Shown here: piece after piece, positions 24,801-36,657 of the stretch
Layout of the letters: each line of letters starts with the position of its first letter
Numbering within the stretch: the stretch's first letter is position 1
Assembly (NCBI GenBank): GCA_028622995.1
Contig: JAJQJQ010000011.1
Coordinates: 2,480,001 to 2,544,000 of the forward strand
Origin: Panagrolaimus kolymaensis
Lineage: Eukaryota; Nematoda; Chromadorea; Rhabditida; Panagrolaimidae
Length of the DNA stretch: 64,000 nt
Direction: 5' to 3'
Position numbers and translations under genes: made by a program
Notes under the pieces: model-generated
Seen by the model: the letters and a program-made list of their open reading frames with translations, nothing else
Told to the model about the DNA's origin: nothing
The model's database searches: none

Positions 24801-27800
24801 GGCGGAAGAAACAAAAAAAAAAACAGAATAAAGTAATATTAAAAAAAGTGCAGCTAACATGTCTATGAACACCAATAAAAAGCAGACTATTGAGGTCTTT
24901 GGAAAGAATAAAATATATCGGAAAAATGCCTTCTGAAATTCTAAAATGGGGAAATCCAAAAACATTTAAAAGAACAAATTTTTAAAATTTGGAAACATCA
25001 GAGTTCAGCACTTTTCCGAAGATTCCATTGTAAAGGATTAAACTTTTAAAAGATTTTTATTAATCTCCAAAGAAATTTAAACTTTTAAGGTTTCTTTTTG
25101 CTGCAAAATATGAGATATTTTCAAGCTTTGGTCACCCACGTATATGGAAAATGTATACAACGTAAATCCACTTTTAAAACATGTGTTTTATCCAAAAAAT
25201 AACCAAATTTACCCCTAACTTTGTTTGCAAAGAAATTTAAAGTGGATTAATCCTAACATGAAGACCGTATACTTTCAATACTTATCCTTAACAATTTATA
25301 CTGTCACTTTTATCGACTGCCTTTTAACCCATAAAACCCTCTTTGATTTTTAAACAAAAATTTTGGCAAATTTTAAAAGATTTTTTAAATTAATAACAAA
25401 AGCGAATTTTAAAATAGTCTAAATTTTTTATTTCTAAAATTAGAAATAAATTAAATTCGTTTATGTGACGTTGCTGGAGCCATTTGAATTTGATGTTGCT
25501 ACTTTTTTTTCTGTAGCTCTTTTTTTTGTTTGGAAATGACAAGTGTTTTGAAAAAAAAAAAAGAAAAGAAGGAGGCTTTCCTCCCCCACTTTTTAAGTGT
25601 GTTAAAGTATTTTGTTTTAATTTATTTTGTCAGAAGACGACAACAAAACAAACTTTTTTTGATAAGAAAAAAAACACACAGAAACTGAAAATTCAAGCAA
25701 AAACAATAAAAATAAAATAATTTCTTAAATTATGCAATATTTTAAAACCAAAAGTGAATACGTAAAGAAAAAAATTAAAAGAAGCAACAAAAAAAATTAA
25801 AAGATAAGAAAACAAAATTTAGAAGCTAAGTAAATGAGTGCGTGAGTAATCAACATGGAAAAAAGGGTGAAGAAAAAGGATAGGTCGAAATATACCAAAA
25901 AAAAGGAAGCATACTACTACGATAATTATAAGCATCATCACCATCATGATCACGTCAACAACTCTTTAATGGAAGTCTTATGAAATTAAATTAATTTTTT
26001 GATCTCGAAGACGCCATGCATGTATCCTCCTTCCGTGTCTTGTTTTTTATGGGTTTAATTGCAATTTGCAAATTTCATTAGCATTGATGTTGGTGATCAA
26101 ACGTCATTAGTATCATTTAATTTGTATGTATCTGCGTGTTTATCTGAAACATATTCTAAATAATTCTTTACTGTATGAGGTTTGCCTCTGTTTGTAAATT
26201 TAACTTTAATAATGATTATTAGCGATGGCTTTGTTTTTTAGTTTAATCATTGCTCAAGAATAAAACGATAATGATTTTTTATAACTTGAGTTTCAGCTAC
26301 AGTTTTTTAACTTTATAATTATATTTCTTTTATTCCAATCCTTTTCCTTATTATCCTCATTCCTAATTACCAAAAATCTACCTTTATCCCAGAATTTTAA
26401 TTATTTCCACGCTTGGACATATTCAATATGGCCATGATTCTTAGTTTATAAAAATATTTAATTTATACTTAAATTGATTTTAGCTATATTTTATTTGTCA
26501 TATTTATATCTACCACCCTTTCCTATAATGTTATGAGCAAAATCGGAAAGATTTTATGTTGTTTTCACTTTTAATTGCCGTTTGAATCCTTTTTTGTGAC
26601 CCAAAAAACATTTTTAACCTAAGTATATATTTTTTACCGCTCACTTTGCTATGAAAAATTATTCAATTTTATTTAAAGGAAAACTCGCATTGCTTTCTTC
26701 GCTTTCTTCATAATCAATACTATGAATACTGTAACCTAATATCAGCAAAAAAAGTTATAACTTTGATGGAAAAAAGAGAGAAAAAGCTTTCAATAAACAT
26801 AAAAAAACGTACAATTTCGCTTTAAAGATTAGACGTCAATCAAGCAAGCAAGTGATAAAACTTCTTTCTTTTCTGGAAAACATCCTTCAATTCTTTATTG
26901 CAAAAATAAAATTGATTTCAGATAACTACAGTAAAATCATGCGATTGGGGCCACCAACCTAAATAACAGATACCTACATCTTTCATATCTTTCCTGCGCT
27001 TTTTTGTTTTCAAAAGGTTGTATTTCTTTTTTTCTATTTAAAATACAACTTAACGCTTTATAGTTTTGCATTTCCCAAAGATATTTTAAATTTATTTTTC
27101 TTATTACCACCACTAAATTTTATAAATCCCTTCTATTTCGAATTGTAAAATTAAACTAGCAACTGCAAATCTTCTCCAAGTCAAATAATAAAAAATAGGG
27201 ACTTTACCTTTTTATTTAAATATATGAGGAGTACTTCGGCTTGATAAAAATAAAGCGAATGAATTTAGAGCGCTTCCATAGACGGGTTTTACTAATCCAT
27301 CTAAATATCTTCAAGTTTCATTAAATTTATGCTCCATAACGCTCGGAATTTATAAGAATTATTTTGGTGGTGTAAAACTTTTTTGTGATGAACATGTGTC
27401 ATCCATCTTACTACTACACCGCAGCTTGGTTTATGGCAGAAAAAGAATGCTAAAACTTTTCTTCAACTTTCCAAAGCCAAAAAACATTTCAAGTTCCGTT
27501 TTTCAGAATTTTTGTGTCTAGTCCTATGCCCCGGCTAATAATATACTTATCGAAGAATTTATTTTATAAAAATAGTTTTATTTTCCAACAACTTGCGTAA
27601 GCAACAATAAGCGAGTGCGCATCCGTGATTATGAAGATTGTGTTGTTGTGTTTTCAAGCAAACATTTTTTTGGTCAAAGGCTATCCTTGATTTTCACACA
27701 TTTTTCTTTTCCTTTTTTTAATTTTAAAAAAGTTTTATTTTTTACAAAAGCACCATTTACTTTTGGAGTCACAAGATCCACCAAAGGTTTGGAAAGTTAC

Positions 27801-28133
27801 TTCATGCGATAAGCTTTTGTCGCCAACACCGGAAGTTGATGTATCAAATCAATTACACACGAACAAAAACAATTATTACCACAAAAACAAGTGACTACAA
27901 AAAAATTAATTGTGTGCTTGTTTTTAATCGTTCCATTGAAAGAAGGAAAGAAATGTTTTGCGTCAAAAAGAAAGGTCGAAAACGGTAATCTGTTGCAAGC
28001 TGATAATAATGCGTGAAAAAATGCGATTTAAAGCAACTAACGTCTTTTAACAACTCAATCACGGAAATCTTTTTTTATCTTCTAAATTTAGATGGTGTTT
28101 AAATCCAAATTTAAAAGAGGTTAAAAACTTTAT

Positions 28134-28141
28134 TGACGTCA
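28134..28141. promoter_or_regulatory. perfect CRE/bZIP octamer TGACGTCA
   Basis: This palindromic bZIP (CREB/ATF) site lies about 305 bp upstream of the first basic/zipper-like gene. An AACGT half-site lies about 90 bp further upstream. Function is inferred from position and sequence only. Confidence 0.4.
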
Positions 28142-28363
28142 AAAGCGAATCCCTTAATAACAAAAAAGGTTAAAGAGGAAGAAGCAAAGATGTCTTGTTT
28201 TGTTCAAAGAAAAAATTATCACGAGCTTAAAATTGCTTATCATCTTTTGTCAAAAAAGCGTTCAAGAATAATCAAAAATTATCAGACAACGTGTTATAGA
28301 AAAAAAGGCGGTCTTTAATTCTTTTGTTTAATTCTCTGTTGCGCTTTATCGTGAAAAAGTGGG

Positions 28364-28371
28364 TATATAAA
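28364..28371 (+). promoter_or_regulatory. TATA box (GGTATATAAAA) of the 28.4-kb gene
   Basis: GGTATATAAAA lies about 80 nt before the chosen ATG. The same GGTATATAAA word occurs before the related gene at 31.8 kb. Confidence 0.5.
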
Positions 28372-28446
28372 AATGGCCCAAAACATCGTGAATTCTCAAA
28401 GTCTCAAATTTCTTGAAGCTTACTTTTAAAACTAGAAAATACTTTA

Positions 28447-29124
28447 ATGTCTCTTTTTGAAGATCAATTCTGTTTCCAAATGTCTCAAAATAATCCTCAA
28501 TCTTCTGGACAACAACAACAAAATTATTTGAATATTCCAAACAGTCATTATATTGATCCTGTTGGAAATTATTCCACTTACAATGATTATCTTGGAACAT
28601 ATCAAAATCAACAACAGCAACAACAACAAATTAGTGCACCCGCTTCCTGGTCATCAGCTAATGTTTCACCCAGTCAATCTCCAAGTCAATCCAATGCTTC
28701 TTCACCCTATCCATATTGTGATGTTCGTCGAGGAAGACCTTTAATTGCAGATAATGAAGAAGAATCCGATAAAATTAAGCAAAAACGCAGCTATGCTCGA
28801 TCATACAGAGAAAAGGTAAAATATTTTATAATGATTTTTAACAACTCTTAATCATAAATGTTTTAGGTTCGAGCAGAAAAATCAAAAGTCATGGATGAAA
28901 ATAAACAATTGCGAAGCATCATTCAAAGAACTTTTTATTTGTACACTTTACCATCGTCCGCGATTGAAAGTGAAATTCAAAAAATAAAGGAAGAATTCAA
29001 CTCAATTGGAAACAGCGGAAGTGTTTCACCCGTTCAATGTCTTGCTGCCCCTTCACTTCCTCAATCATATCATCAATACAATAATTACTGCCGATTCGAA
29101 AATAACAGCAATAACTTGATGTAA
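28447..29124 (+). CDS. basic/leucine-zipper-like DNA-binding protein (paralogue 1)
   Basis: Two exons (28447-28815 and 28867-29124, phase 0) give 208 aa. The N-terminal half is low-complexity (Gln, Ser, Asn). Residues about 93-127 hold an AT-hook-like RRGRP followed by a dense basic stretch (KQKRSYARSYREKVRAEK) that runs into a short heptad-like helix (MDENKQLRSIIQ). This resembles a degenerate bZIP basic region with a very short zipper. The intron falls inside the basic region. The gene at 31766 shares the order RGR-P, acidic spacer, then R-Y-R-YR-K, so the two are paralogues. Nuclear transcription-factor function is inferred. A later in-frame ATG at 28480 is an alternative start. I do not recognise an ortholog. 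Confidence 0.65.
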
Positions 29125-31598
29125 AAAAAATTTCTGGCTATATACTTTTTTAACAATAAAGACTCTCCAATTTTTTTTGAAAGGCGTATCCAATATTTGT
29201 GATGATTTTATCTTTGATTGTTTTTATAAAACACTAAATAAAATTACAATAAAAAAAATCTGATTGATCAAATGCATAAGAAATCATGGCTTTGAAAATA
29301 ACCACAAACAAGCATACCACCTCCAGAAATTAACACTTTGAAGCCTGCTTATAAACCATGGAAAATGAGTGAAGTAGTACACATTAGCTTTAAAAAATAC
29401 TTCTCATCATTGAAATTTTTATCGAAAGTTCACTATAACGCGTGTCTCTTTGCAGCAACAAGCGTTTAATGCTGCTTTATTTAATACAGGTAAAATCACT
29501 AATAAAAATGAGTCATTTAAGTTCATTGATTAAGTTTTTGTAAAGTTAATTTCGTTTAAATAAAATTTGATGTGTACATCTTCTACTTTTTTTTGTTTTA
29601 TTACATTAAAAATACAGGGTTTTCGTATGCTTCGGTAGATCAAGGATATTCGAATAGTTCAGTCGTTTTACAACTACTTAGAAAATCTTTTCTAAAATGT
29701 TTGATTTTTTTTTTAGAATGCGAGGAAGAATATTTGTTTTGTTTTTTGACCTATTTGCCTGTTATAAATCTTAATAATAAAATAAGCTTTAAAGCCACGA
29801 TGACTCAATTTTATGTAATACTTTTAAGTTCTAATTTCAGTAATAAAAATTTATACAAAAAATCAAAATAATCAAGAAAAAATCTTATAACCCGCTTTTT
29901 GTTTTTTAAAACAATAAACAAAAGACAAACAGAGACGCCCAAAACTTTATTGTGTGACTCATATTTAAAAAAGCCATATTCCATTATGTATCGAATAAAC
30001 AATTTAAAAAAATTAATCGAATGTCTCTGATATATGTTTTTTAAAGGATAGTAAAAAGATAAAAAGCAATAAGGGTAAAATGTTTTAGTTTTTTACTTGA
30101 ACGCCGAATTTTCAATTAAAAAAGCAGAGTGACGAATTCTTGAAGTTTTTAGAAAAGATAATTCACAAAAGAAAAATATGTACTCTTTTTTTACCACCAA
30201 ACCAGAATTTTTTTTGATAACCTTCATGATCTCTCTTGTAAAGCCCATAAAACAAAGATAACAAAAAGAAAATGAAAGAAGCAAAAAAGCAACGTTAAGT
30301 TTTTATAAGCTTCTTAGAAAAAATAATTAAAATGACGTGATAATTTGGGTGTGATCTTACTTCTTTTTCCTTGTATGTTGTGTTTTTGTGGCTTCTAAAA
30401 ATTAAATTAAATCTCGATTTTTAACTTTTTTGCACCAAAATCTTTGATGAGACAAAAGACCTTTGAAAATAATAATGAACATTTAAATATTCATTTTTTG
30501 GAAGTCTAAAATTATTTTTCTTCTAAAATGGAGGAATTTCATAAATTGTATCAGATCTCAATAAAATAAAAACAGTTTTTTAAAATTTTTAATGTATGTA
30601 GTTCAACAGTAATAAAAATTTTTTTTTTATAGCTCAAAAAGGATAACTTTAACTTTACAAAGAGATATACCAAATCCTCTTACAGCTAGTTTAACTTTGC
30701 CGTTAAAAACTAATCTTAATTTGTTGCTTTTTTTAATCACAAACTTTACTTTCAATTGAAATGCCTGCTGATGACTTCGTTTTGTGTGGGCCATTAGAAA
30801 AAATTATGTAATCTTATTTTCACGCCCAAATTCTTCCGTGTTCTATTACATAGAGTTTGTAATCATTTAAATTTTTCTCGCTTCGATTTTGAATGAGTTA
30901 ATTTTGGAACCTAGCGATTGTTCATGATAGCTAACAATCTTTTTTAATAATTGATATAAAAAAAAGTTAAGTTGTGACATGGTTTATTGTTATTTTGAAA
31001 ATAATGAATCCAAGCACGCCTCCTCGCAATGAATTCTTCAGATCCTCCGCTCAAATTCTAATTTTTTTTATAATCCTTCTCAATCCTCTCAAAAACCTTG
31101 CATAAATACATATACAAGCATTGTTCGTTAATTATGTACTGCAAACAAAAACTGAAAAGAGGAAGAAAGAAAGAAAGAAATTGATAAGGCTTTTTCATAG
31201 GTTTTTGATTTCAAAGGGGTTAAAGGTGTAGGTAGGTTAGGCCCACGCACACAAATGTAATAGTTTTTCTATTGACGGGCAAACATTTTGTAGCTTAAAA
31301 ATTATTACCTTTCATTTACGTCTTATCATTTCACGTACAAATTATTCGCGGTCAACTGATTAACAATAAAAAAATAATCAATGACAAATTATATAGAAAA
31401 TTAAGCTTCCGGTCAAGAAAATTATTTACAAGAAACATAAACAAATATTAGAAGCAAAGTTTGGAGCAAAAACCTAAAAATTCCGTTGAATTTAAACCAA
31501 AAATGAAGCATTCCATTGATGAGAACATTATGTTCCGTGTAAATTGAGTGAAGTTTGCACCCTTTGTTATCAATATTGGTGCGGAGTTGGCCTAAAAT

Positions 31599-31668
31599 TT
31601 ACGTCACAAAAGGTAGAGTTGTACGTAAAAATTTACGTATAATAATAAAAGAACTAGGTCAATAACGT
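31599..31668. promoter_or_regulatory. cluster of ACGT-core (bZIP-type) sites
   Basis: Within 70 bp upstream of the second zipper-like gene are TTACGTCA (31599-31606), GTACGTAAA (31621-31629), TTTACGTAT (31632-31640) and AACGTAT (about 31664-31670). The middle two form a near-palindrome. ACGT cores are the classic targets of bZIP proteins, so auto- or cross-regulation is possible (inference). Confidence 0.4.
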
Positions 31669-31702
31669 ATGAATGTTTAGGTCAAACGATAAGCAAAAAA
31701 GG

Positions 31703-31710
31703 TATATAAA
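31703..31710 (+). promoter_or_regulatory. TATA box (GGTATATAAA) of the 31.8-kb gene
   Basis: The TATATAAA core lies 56 nt before the ATG at 31766, in the same sequence context as the TATA box of the 28.4-kb paralogue. Confidence 0.5.
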
Positions 31711-31765
31711 GCAAGGAATCAATGGAGAAGTCTTCAATTTTCTCCATTTGTCTATAAACACAATC

Positions 31766-32476
31766 ATGAATCAAAATTGGTATCCAAATATTGATATTCC
31801 TGTAACCTCTATTGAATCAACTCAACCTTATTATTCCGAACCTGATAGTTGTTATTCATATAATCAAATGTCTCATCATCAACAACAATTTTTTACTAAT
31901 TCTGTTTATAATTCCAACAACATTCATTCACAATCATGTCCAAGTATTGATTATTCAACAACACCACAATTAGCCTTACAAATTTCCACTGAATCTAGCC
32001 CTTCACCACCTTCACAAGAATCAAATTCAATGAGATCTTCACCTAAATTTGCTCCTGTTAGAAAGCTTACTCGAGCATCATCGATTCCAAGTAACTGTTC
32101 AACACCAAAATATATGAATTCAAATCCATATCATTATCCATCCACACAATTAACCATTCCAAATTATAATCCCATTTTGGAACTTCGTCATCAAGATCCA
32201 ACAAAGCCTCTTTATGAAGGGCAAAAACGTGGAAGAAAGCCCAAAGCTGATAATATCGATGAAGAAAAAAAGCTTACTAAACGTATTTATGGCCGCCATT
32301 ATCGCAAAAATAAAAATTTGGAAGCTTTGAAAGTGCAAGAAAAGTTTAAAACAACTAAAATTTATATGGATTCCATCAAAGAATGGGCAGTGAATGTTGG
32401 ATGTAACGAATTAGTTGCTTTAGTCAATAATCATGAAAAGTTGATGACTGAAATCGACAATTTTACAGATTTATAA
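31766..32476 (+). CDS. basic/AT-hook-like DNA-binding protein (paralogue 2)
   Basis: A single exon encoding 236 aa. I chose the ATG at 31766 (MNQNWYPNID) because it follows the TATA box at a promoter-like distance. An in-frame ATG at 31673 would lie upstream of the TATA box. The N-terminal two thirds are Ser/Pro/Tyr/Asn-rich. Near residues 150-180 is an AT-hook-like KRGRKPK, an acidic spacer (DNIDEEKK), then a basic helix KRIYGRHYRKNKN. A predicted helical tail follows. The layout matches the paralogue at 28447, but here the basic region is less bZIP-like and there is no intron. A regulatory, nuclear role is inferred; no ortholog is recognised. Confidence 0.65.
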   Translation: MNQNWYPNIDIPVTSIESTQPYYSEPDSCYSYNQMSHHQQQFFTNSVYNSNNIHSQSCPSIDYSTTPQLALQISTESSPSPPSQESNSMRSSPKFAPVRKLTRASSIPSNCSTPKYMNSNPYHYPSTQLTIPNYNPILELRHQDPTKPLYEGQKRGRKPKADNIDEEKKLTKRIYGRHYRKNKNLEALKVQEKFKTTKIYMDSIKEWAVNVGCNELVALVNNHEKLMTEIDNFTDL

Positions 32477-33145
32477 TAAACTACTTTAAGAAAAAAATTA
32501 GCTAGTTATTTATTTAATAATTTATTTATTTATTGGAATTGCAGAAGGTTTTTTTGCTTTTAATTTAAAATCGAATAATTTTTATTAATTCTGAAAATAT
32601 GTATCTTTTTTTAATTACCAAAAAATCAAACAAAAAATTTATAAGTTTTGTGTATCTGTTGTACAGATTCGTGCTAAGATTTTCAAAATTTGCCATTAAT
32701 TTATTTTTGTAAAAAAAAGCTTTTTGTTGTTTTGTAAAATTTTCTTGATTCTTATCCTTTCAATAAAAAAAAGTTAATTATGTTTTTGATTGTATGTATT
32801 TTTTTTAATTATTTACCCTCATTAAACATTATATTATTTCATAGCCATTTCCTTCATTATTTTCCGTGCATGTATCAGCTATTTATAATAAACATTTTCG
32901 TTATAAAGAAAATTTTTCTTGTTTAATTTATTTTTGAAAGAGTCTTCGATGTTACGATCGCTTATCGAAAAACGTTTTGATTTCATTGCATTGTAATAAA
33001 AAGAGAGAAAGGTTTTAATAAAACATCATAACTTTTCATGAAGGAATGCTTTTTACCGCGTTCGACTAATAGCAAATCCTCGAGGCTTGCAATTTTATAA
33101 TTTGTTACTTTACATTTATTTTTATTCCGTATTATAGCTTTAGAA
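32477..33145. other. intergenic
   Basis: 670 bp of AT-rich sequence with no gene visible. It ends with a TATTATAG acceptor just before the next start codon, a likely trans-splice site. Confidence 0.5.
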
Positions 33146-34051
33146 ATGATGGCTCTTTCATCTTTTCATGGTGCAATGGATGATGTGGATTTTATGAAAA
33201 GCGGTGTTCAAGAACAACAAGAAATACAGCATGAATCAACTTTTGAAGGTGCCGAAATTGACATGGATGTTGATACCGATGAATCAAGTGGTTCTGTTTC
33301 TCCGAAAAATGAATCTGTTAATGAAACAACTAATTTCTCACCTGAGCCATGTTATTTTCTTCCACCTCCTCCTGTTCCACCTCAACTTAATCTTATTGCT
33401 CGTATGGATGAAGAATCAATGATGTCAATTGAAGATAATAAGGAGAATATGAAAGATGATGAATCACTTAAGAAGAAGAAAGTATCACCAAAAAAGAAAA
33501 AAGAATCAAGCAAACTTAAGAAAGCTGAAAGCAAAGGAAAAAAGAAATCAAGTGGTAAAAGTGAAAGTCCTTCACCAATTATCAAACCTAAACCAAAGCC
33601 TCATGTTTATCATTTTCAACCATTGGCTTCTATTTGGGGTAATTATAAGATTCCAAAAAAGAATGATGATGCTGTTTCTCCTAATGTTAATCCAACTTCA
33701 ACTTCGTTTTCTAATGGTTACCAAAGTCCGATGAATTCTGATGTCTCTTTTCCTGAAAAACAAAGAAGCAGTCAATCTCCTTTTACGCCGTCATCAAGTT
33801 CTTATGTTGGAAAATATTCGCCGTTAACCATCGAAAAAGTTGCTGCTTTTCCATCAAATTTTGAAACTCCTCAGTATTCTATCTCATCAATCGATTCTAA
33901 CAACTTTGCTACTCCATCTGGTCGACCTCGTCCTTATTCAAAATCTCAAACATCCGAGAAGAAGTCGTCGCTTGGTCCACGTTGTGAACTTATGCCGTCT
34001 GATGGTACTACTGGTATTAAAATGATTATTAGGTTACCTAAAAAGGTATAA
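33146..34051 (+). CDS. lysine-rich nuclear-type protein of unknown function (intact copy)
   Basis: An intronless ORF of 301 aa, its ATG 9 nt after a TATTATAG acceptor, consistent with trans-splicing. The N terminus is acidic and Met-rich. Residues about 85-150 form a dense Lys/Ser tract (KKKKVSPKKKKESS) that should act as a nuclear localisation signal. It is followed by Pro/Lys repeats (KPKPKP), a Ser/Thr/Pro-rich stretch, GRPRPYSK, and a hydrophobic-basic end (IKMIIRLPKKV). I recognise no domain. The gene is duplicated at 39154-40056 with near-identical DNA over most of its length. Its 3' end faces the small membrane-protein gene on the other strand. Confidence 0.6.
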   Translation: MMALSSFHGAMDDVDFMKSGVQEQQEIQHESTFEGAEIDMDVDTDESSGSVSPKNESVNETTNFSPEPCYFLPPPPVPPQLNLIARMDEESMMSIEDNKENMKDDESLKKKKVSPKKKKESSKLKKAESKGKKKSSGKSESPSPIIKPKPKPHVYHFQPLASIWGNYKIPKKNDDAVSPNVNPTSTSFSNGYQSPMNSDVSFPEKQRSSQSPFTPSSSSYVGKYSPLTIEKVAAFPSNFETPQYSISSIDSNNFATPSGRPRPYSKSQTSEKKSSLGPRCELMPSDGTTGIKMIIRLPKKV

Positions 34052-34195
34052 TTTTTGTTTCTATTGTTTGCTTGTTTAACCACACTTGTTATTTTGATAT
34101 GTTTTATAAAATAAAATCGTTTTGATTGAAACAACTTGTAATGCGTATTATTTCAAACACAAGGAAAGAATTTAAAGCATATTAAAAGTTTATAT

Positions 34196-34572
34196 TTAAG
34201 CAGGATTTACAGTAAGCGGTTGAAATTTTCGAAGAACCACATGGTCTTTTGATTGATCTTTATTGCGGCTTGAATATTTAGCTACGGCAATTACAAAGGA
34301 TATTGTACAAACAAATATTGCAAATGTAAGGAATAGAATAAAAAGAGTAAGGATAATAACAACTGGCCAATAAGTTAGAAGAATAAAATTTAAGAGTATT
34401 CTCGTTTCATTCAAATCAGCTGCCGAATTTTCAGTAATATTTCCCTAGAAATTGTTTTCATTAAAATGATGTTGGAAGACAATGTCATTACATCCTTAAT
34501 CCCTTCGAAAAGTGGGTCCAATTGTTCACCAATTTCTAGAATAACCTTTGACAAATTAGTAAATGTTCCCAT
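34196..34572 (-). CDS. small membrane protein, unknown function
   Basis: Two exons (34572-34492 and 34444-34196, phase 0; donor GTAATG, acceptor TTTCTAG) give 109 aa. The N terminus is soluble, with N-glycosylation-type NLS and NIT sequons. A ~38-residue hydrophobic stretch (residues about 50-88) could span the membrane once or form a hairpin. A basic tail follows (KYSSRNKDQSKDH). It is transcribed divergently from the sulfotransferase at 34925 with about 350 bp between them. A truncated copy of its last exon was carried along in the duplication at about 40200-40315. No family recognised. Confidence 0.55.
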
Positions 34573-34924
34573 TAGGTGCTAAATTGAAACTTTGTCACTA
34601 ATATTACAAGCAATGTAAAATGAAAACTGTTATTTCTTCTCAACATTTTATACTGGATTTCTATCATCAAACAATAGGTTTGCTTGTAACAATGAAAATA
34701 TTCGTAAGAATGTTTGCATGCAAAAACAAAAACAACAAACATTCATAACTTTCAATAGGTAGTTTCTAATTAGTTTTCCACCACATTCAAAAGAGAAAAA
34801 AAAGTAAACTACAAAGACTCCAAAAAAAGAGAAGGGATTACTCAAAATAGTTTTATCCGATGAGCGGACATAGTTGTAAAAAGGAAAAGAGTTTACCAAA
34901 TGCAAACACACTAACTTTTAGAAA

Positions 34925-36273
34925 ATGCGACTGTTGACATCTTCAATTTATTTATTTCGAATATTTTTTAGTTTTGCTGCTTTTGTTTTTATTGTTTCAA
35001 TTATTTCAAACTTTTCATTTCCGACTAATATTAATGAGAAAACTTTAAGGGAAGACAGCAATCTTCCACTCATACAAAGAATTCCTGCTCTTAAAACTAA
35101 TTACAATAACCACCACCAACAACATGTTTTGAATCTTGATAAAACTACTCTGGCAAATCACAGCTATTTTAACACAGATTTTCTAAAACTAAATTCAATT
35201 TGCGAGAGGGAAGATGCAAAGCTATGCACCAAACCTTTTAGGAAGCATAATTCTCAAATTTATGTTAGTTAAATATGATGAAATAAAAGCATCAAAGCAT
35301 TAACCCAATATGTATTTTAGATTGCTCCTCGGTATAAGCTTGCAGCATGTACTATTCCTAAAAACATGTCAACGATGTTACGAGCCCTAATGTGCTACCT
35401 CTTAGATCCGGAAAAATTTATGAAGAGAAAACAACGATTCTCCAATTATCAATTCATCAATATGTATGTTTAAAGTTTAAGCCCAAGATGAATCATTATG
35501 CTTTAATTTTAGATGTTATAATGGAACAATTAGTAATTTCCCTTCGTATCAAAATCTTAACGAAAATATTCACGAATTTGATCCAAAACTTTGGACACTT
35601 TTAGTACTTGTTCGAGATCCAGTGGAAAGATTTGTCTCAGTGTTTGTTGATAAATGTGTGAGGTAATACTCATCGGCATTATTATATACACGTACCAAAA
35701 ATTTCAAAAATTTAGGCAAAAATTATGTATGCTTTGCAAAACGGATTTCATTTGTTTCATTAAACAAGCTTACAACGATATCATGGAAGCATCAAAAAAT
35801 CCAATGAATAAAAAAGTCGATGATGCATTTTTAATGAAATTTTATCTTCCTCAAAATTGGTAAACCTTTTTTCATTCAACTAACAATAAATAAATAAAAC
35901 TAAATATAGGGATTGTGAAATGTCAGAGTTTATTGAAAATTATATCAAACTTCAATTTACTAGCCTTCGGCATGTAAAGAATGGATTCTATGATGAGCTG
36001 GAGAAATTCTTCAAAAGTATTGGAGTGGATGAAACTGAAGTCGATTACATAATGAAACATTTGTATAAAGAAAAAACCATACACAATACCCAAGAAAATG
36101 CAATATTAAGCCCAATCAGTCAAGCAATTACAAACAAAATTCGAGAAAGTTCATACTTGAGTGAACTCATTGTAAGAATGTATTATTACGATTATAAACT
36201 TTTTGGATTTAATATACCTAATTTAAAAATGATTTATCTTGAAGAACGAAATAATAAAGGAGAAGAAAAATAA
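34925..36273 (+). CDS. nematode carbohydrate sulfotransferase (type II membrane protein)
   Basis: Five exons (34925-35263, 35321-35463, 35513-35662, 35716-35859 and 35910-36273) with consistent phases give 379 aa. A single N-terminal membrane anchor (residues about 9-29) is followed by a stem and a lumenal catalytic domain. The PAPS-binding motifs of the sulfotransferase-2 family are visible: the 5'-phosphosulfate loop in ACTIPKNMST (about residues 119-128) and the 3'-phosphate site in VRDPVERFVS (about residues 195-204). A Cys-rich segment (CVRQKLCMLCK) follows. The family transfers sulfate from PAPS to chondroitin or related glycans in the Golgi. The exact acceptor cannot be told from sequence. 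Confidence 0.88.
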
Positions 36274-36657
36274 ATGAAATTTGTTTTGGAAGCTTTCAAT
36301 AAATTGCTTCGATTGACGCGCGAGAGAAACATACTGTAGAAGCAGCAACAATCAGGCTATATTTTCGATGTAAGAGTTGCTTGAAACATAGCCTTGCATG
36401 ATTTTTTGTTTTTTGTCTTTGACAATTTTCAATGACAAAATTCTTCAAAAGTTTTCAATCCTCGTTTTTGTAAATGCTGCTTTCAATTTTATTTTGATTT
36501 TTTTCCTATCTCTTTCATAGTCATTGTCGTGCTTCCCATTTTTCAACTTTTGACCACCATTTACATATTTATTGCCTTTTATCTAATTTCCCTATTTATT
36601 TTGTGTTTTTTTGTTGCATTCTTTATTATGTTTTATCGACAAATTTTTAGTGTCAAA
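36274..36657. other. intergenic
   Basis: 384 bp of T-rich sequence. It ends in an AATTTTTAG acceptor 8 nt before the next ATG, a likely trans-splice site. Hydrophobic ORFs that read through this acceptor are probably not translated. Confidence 0.5.

Larger units (their letters stand above)
15841..28446. other. 12.6-kb gene-poor AT-rich region
   Basis: I found no convincing gene here. It is dominated by A/T homopolymer runs, and the many open frames are all under about 90 codons, biased in composition and without splice-linked partners. No tRNA-like internal promoter pair, CRISPR-type array or long tandem repeat was seen. A perfect CRE octamer lies near the right edge (28134-28141). The region could hold distal regulatory DNA for flp-16 or for the leucine-zipper-like genes, or unrecognised ncRNAs. 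Confidence 0.5.
29125..31765. other. intergenic between the two zipper-like genes
   Basis: 2.6 kb of AT-rich sequence. Open frames up to 99 codons (29572-29871) are Phe/Leu-rich and lack splice or homology support. The distal 170 bp hold the promoter signals listed separately. Confidence 0.5.

Noticed and set aside
29572..29871. 99-codon Phe/Leu-rich ORF
   Set aside because: Low-complexity AT-driven composition; no homology or codon pattern like the real genes nearby.
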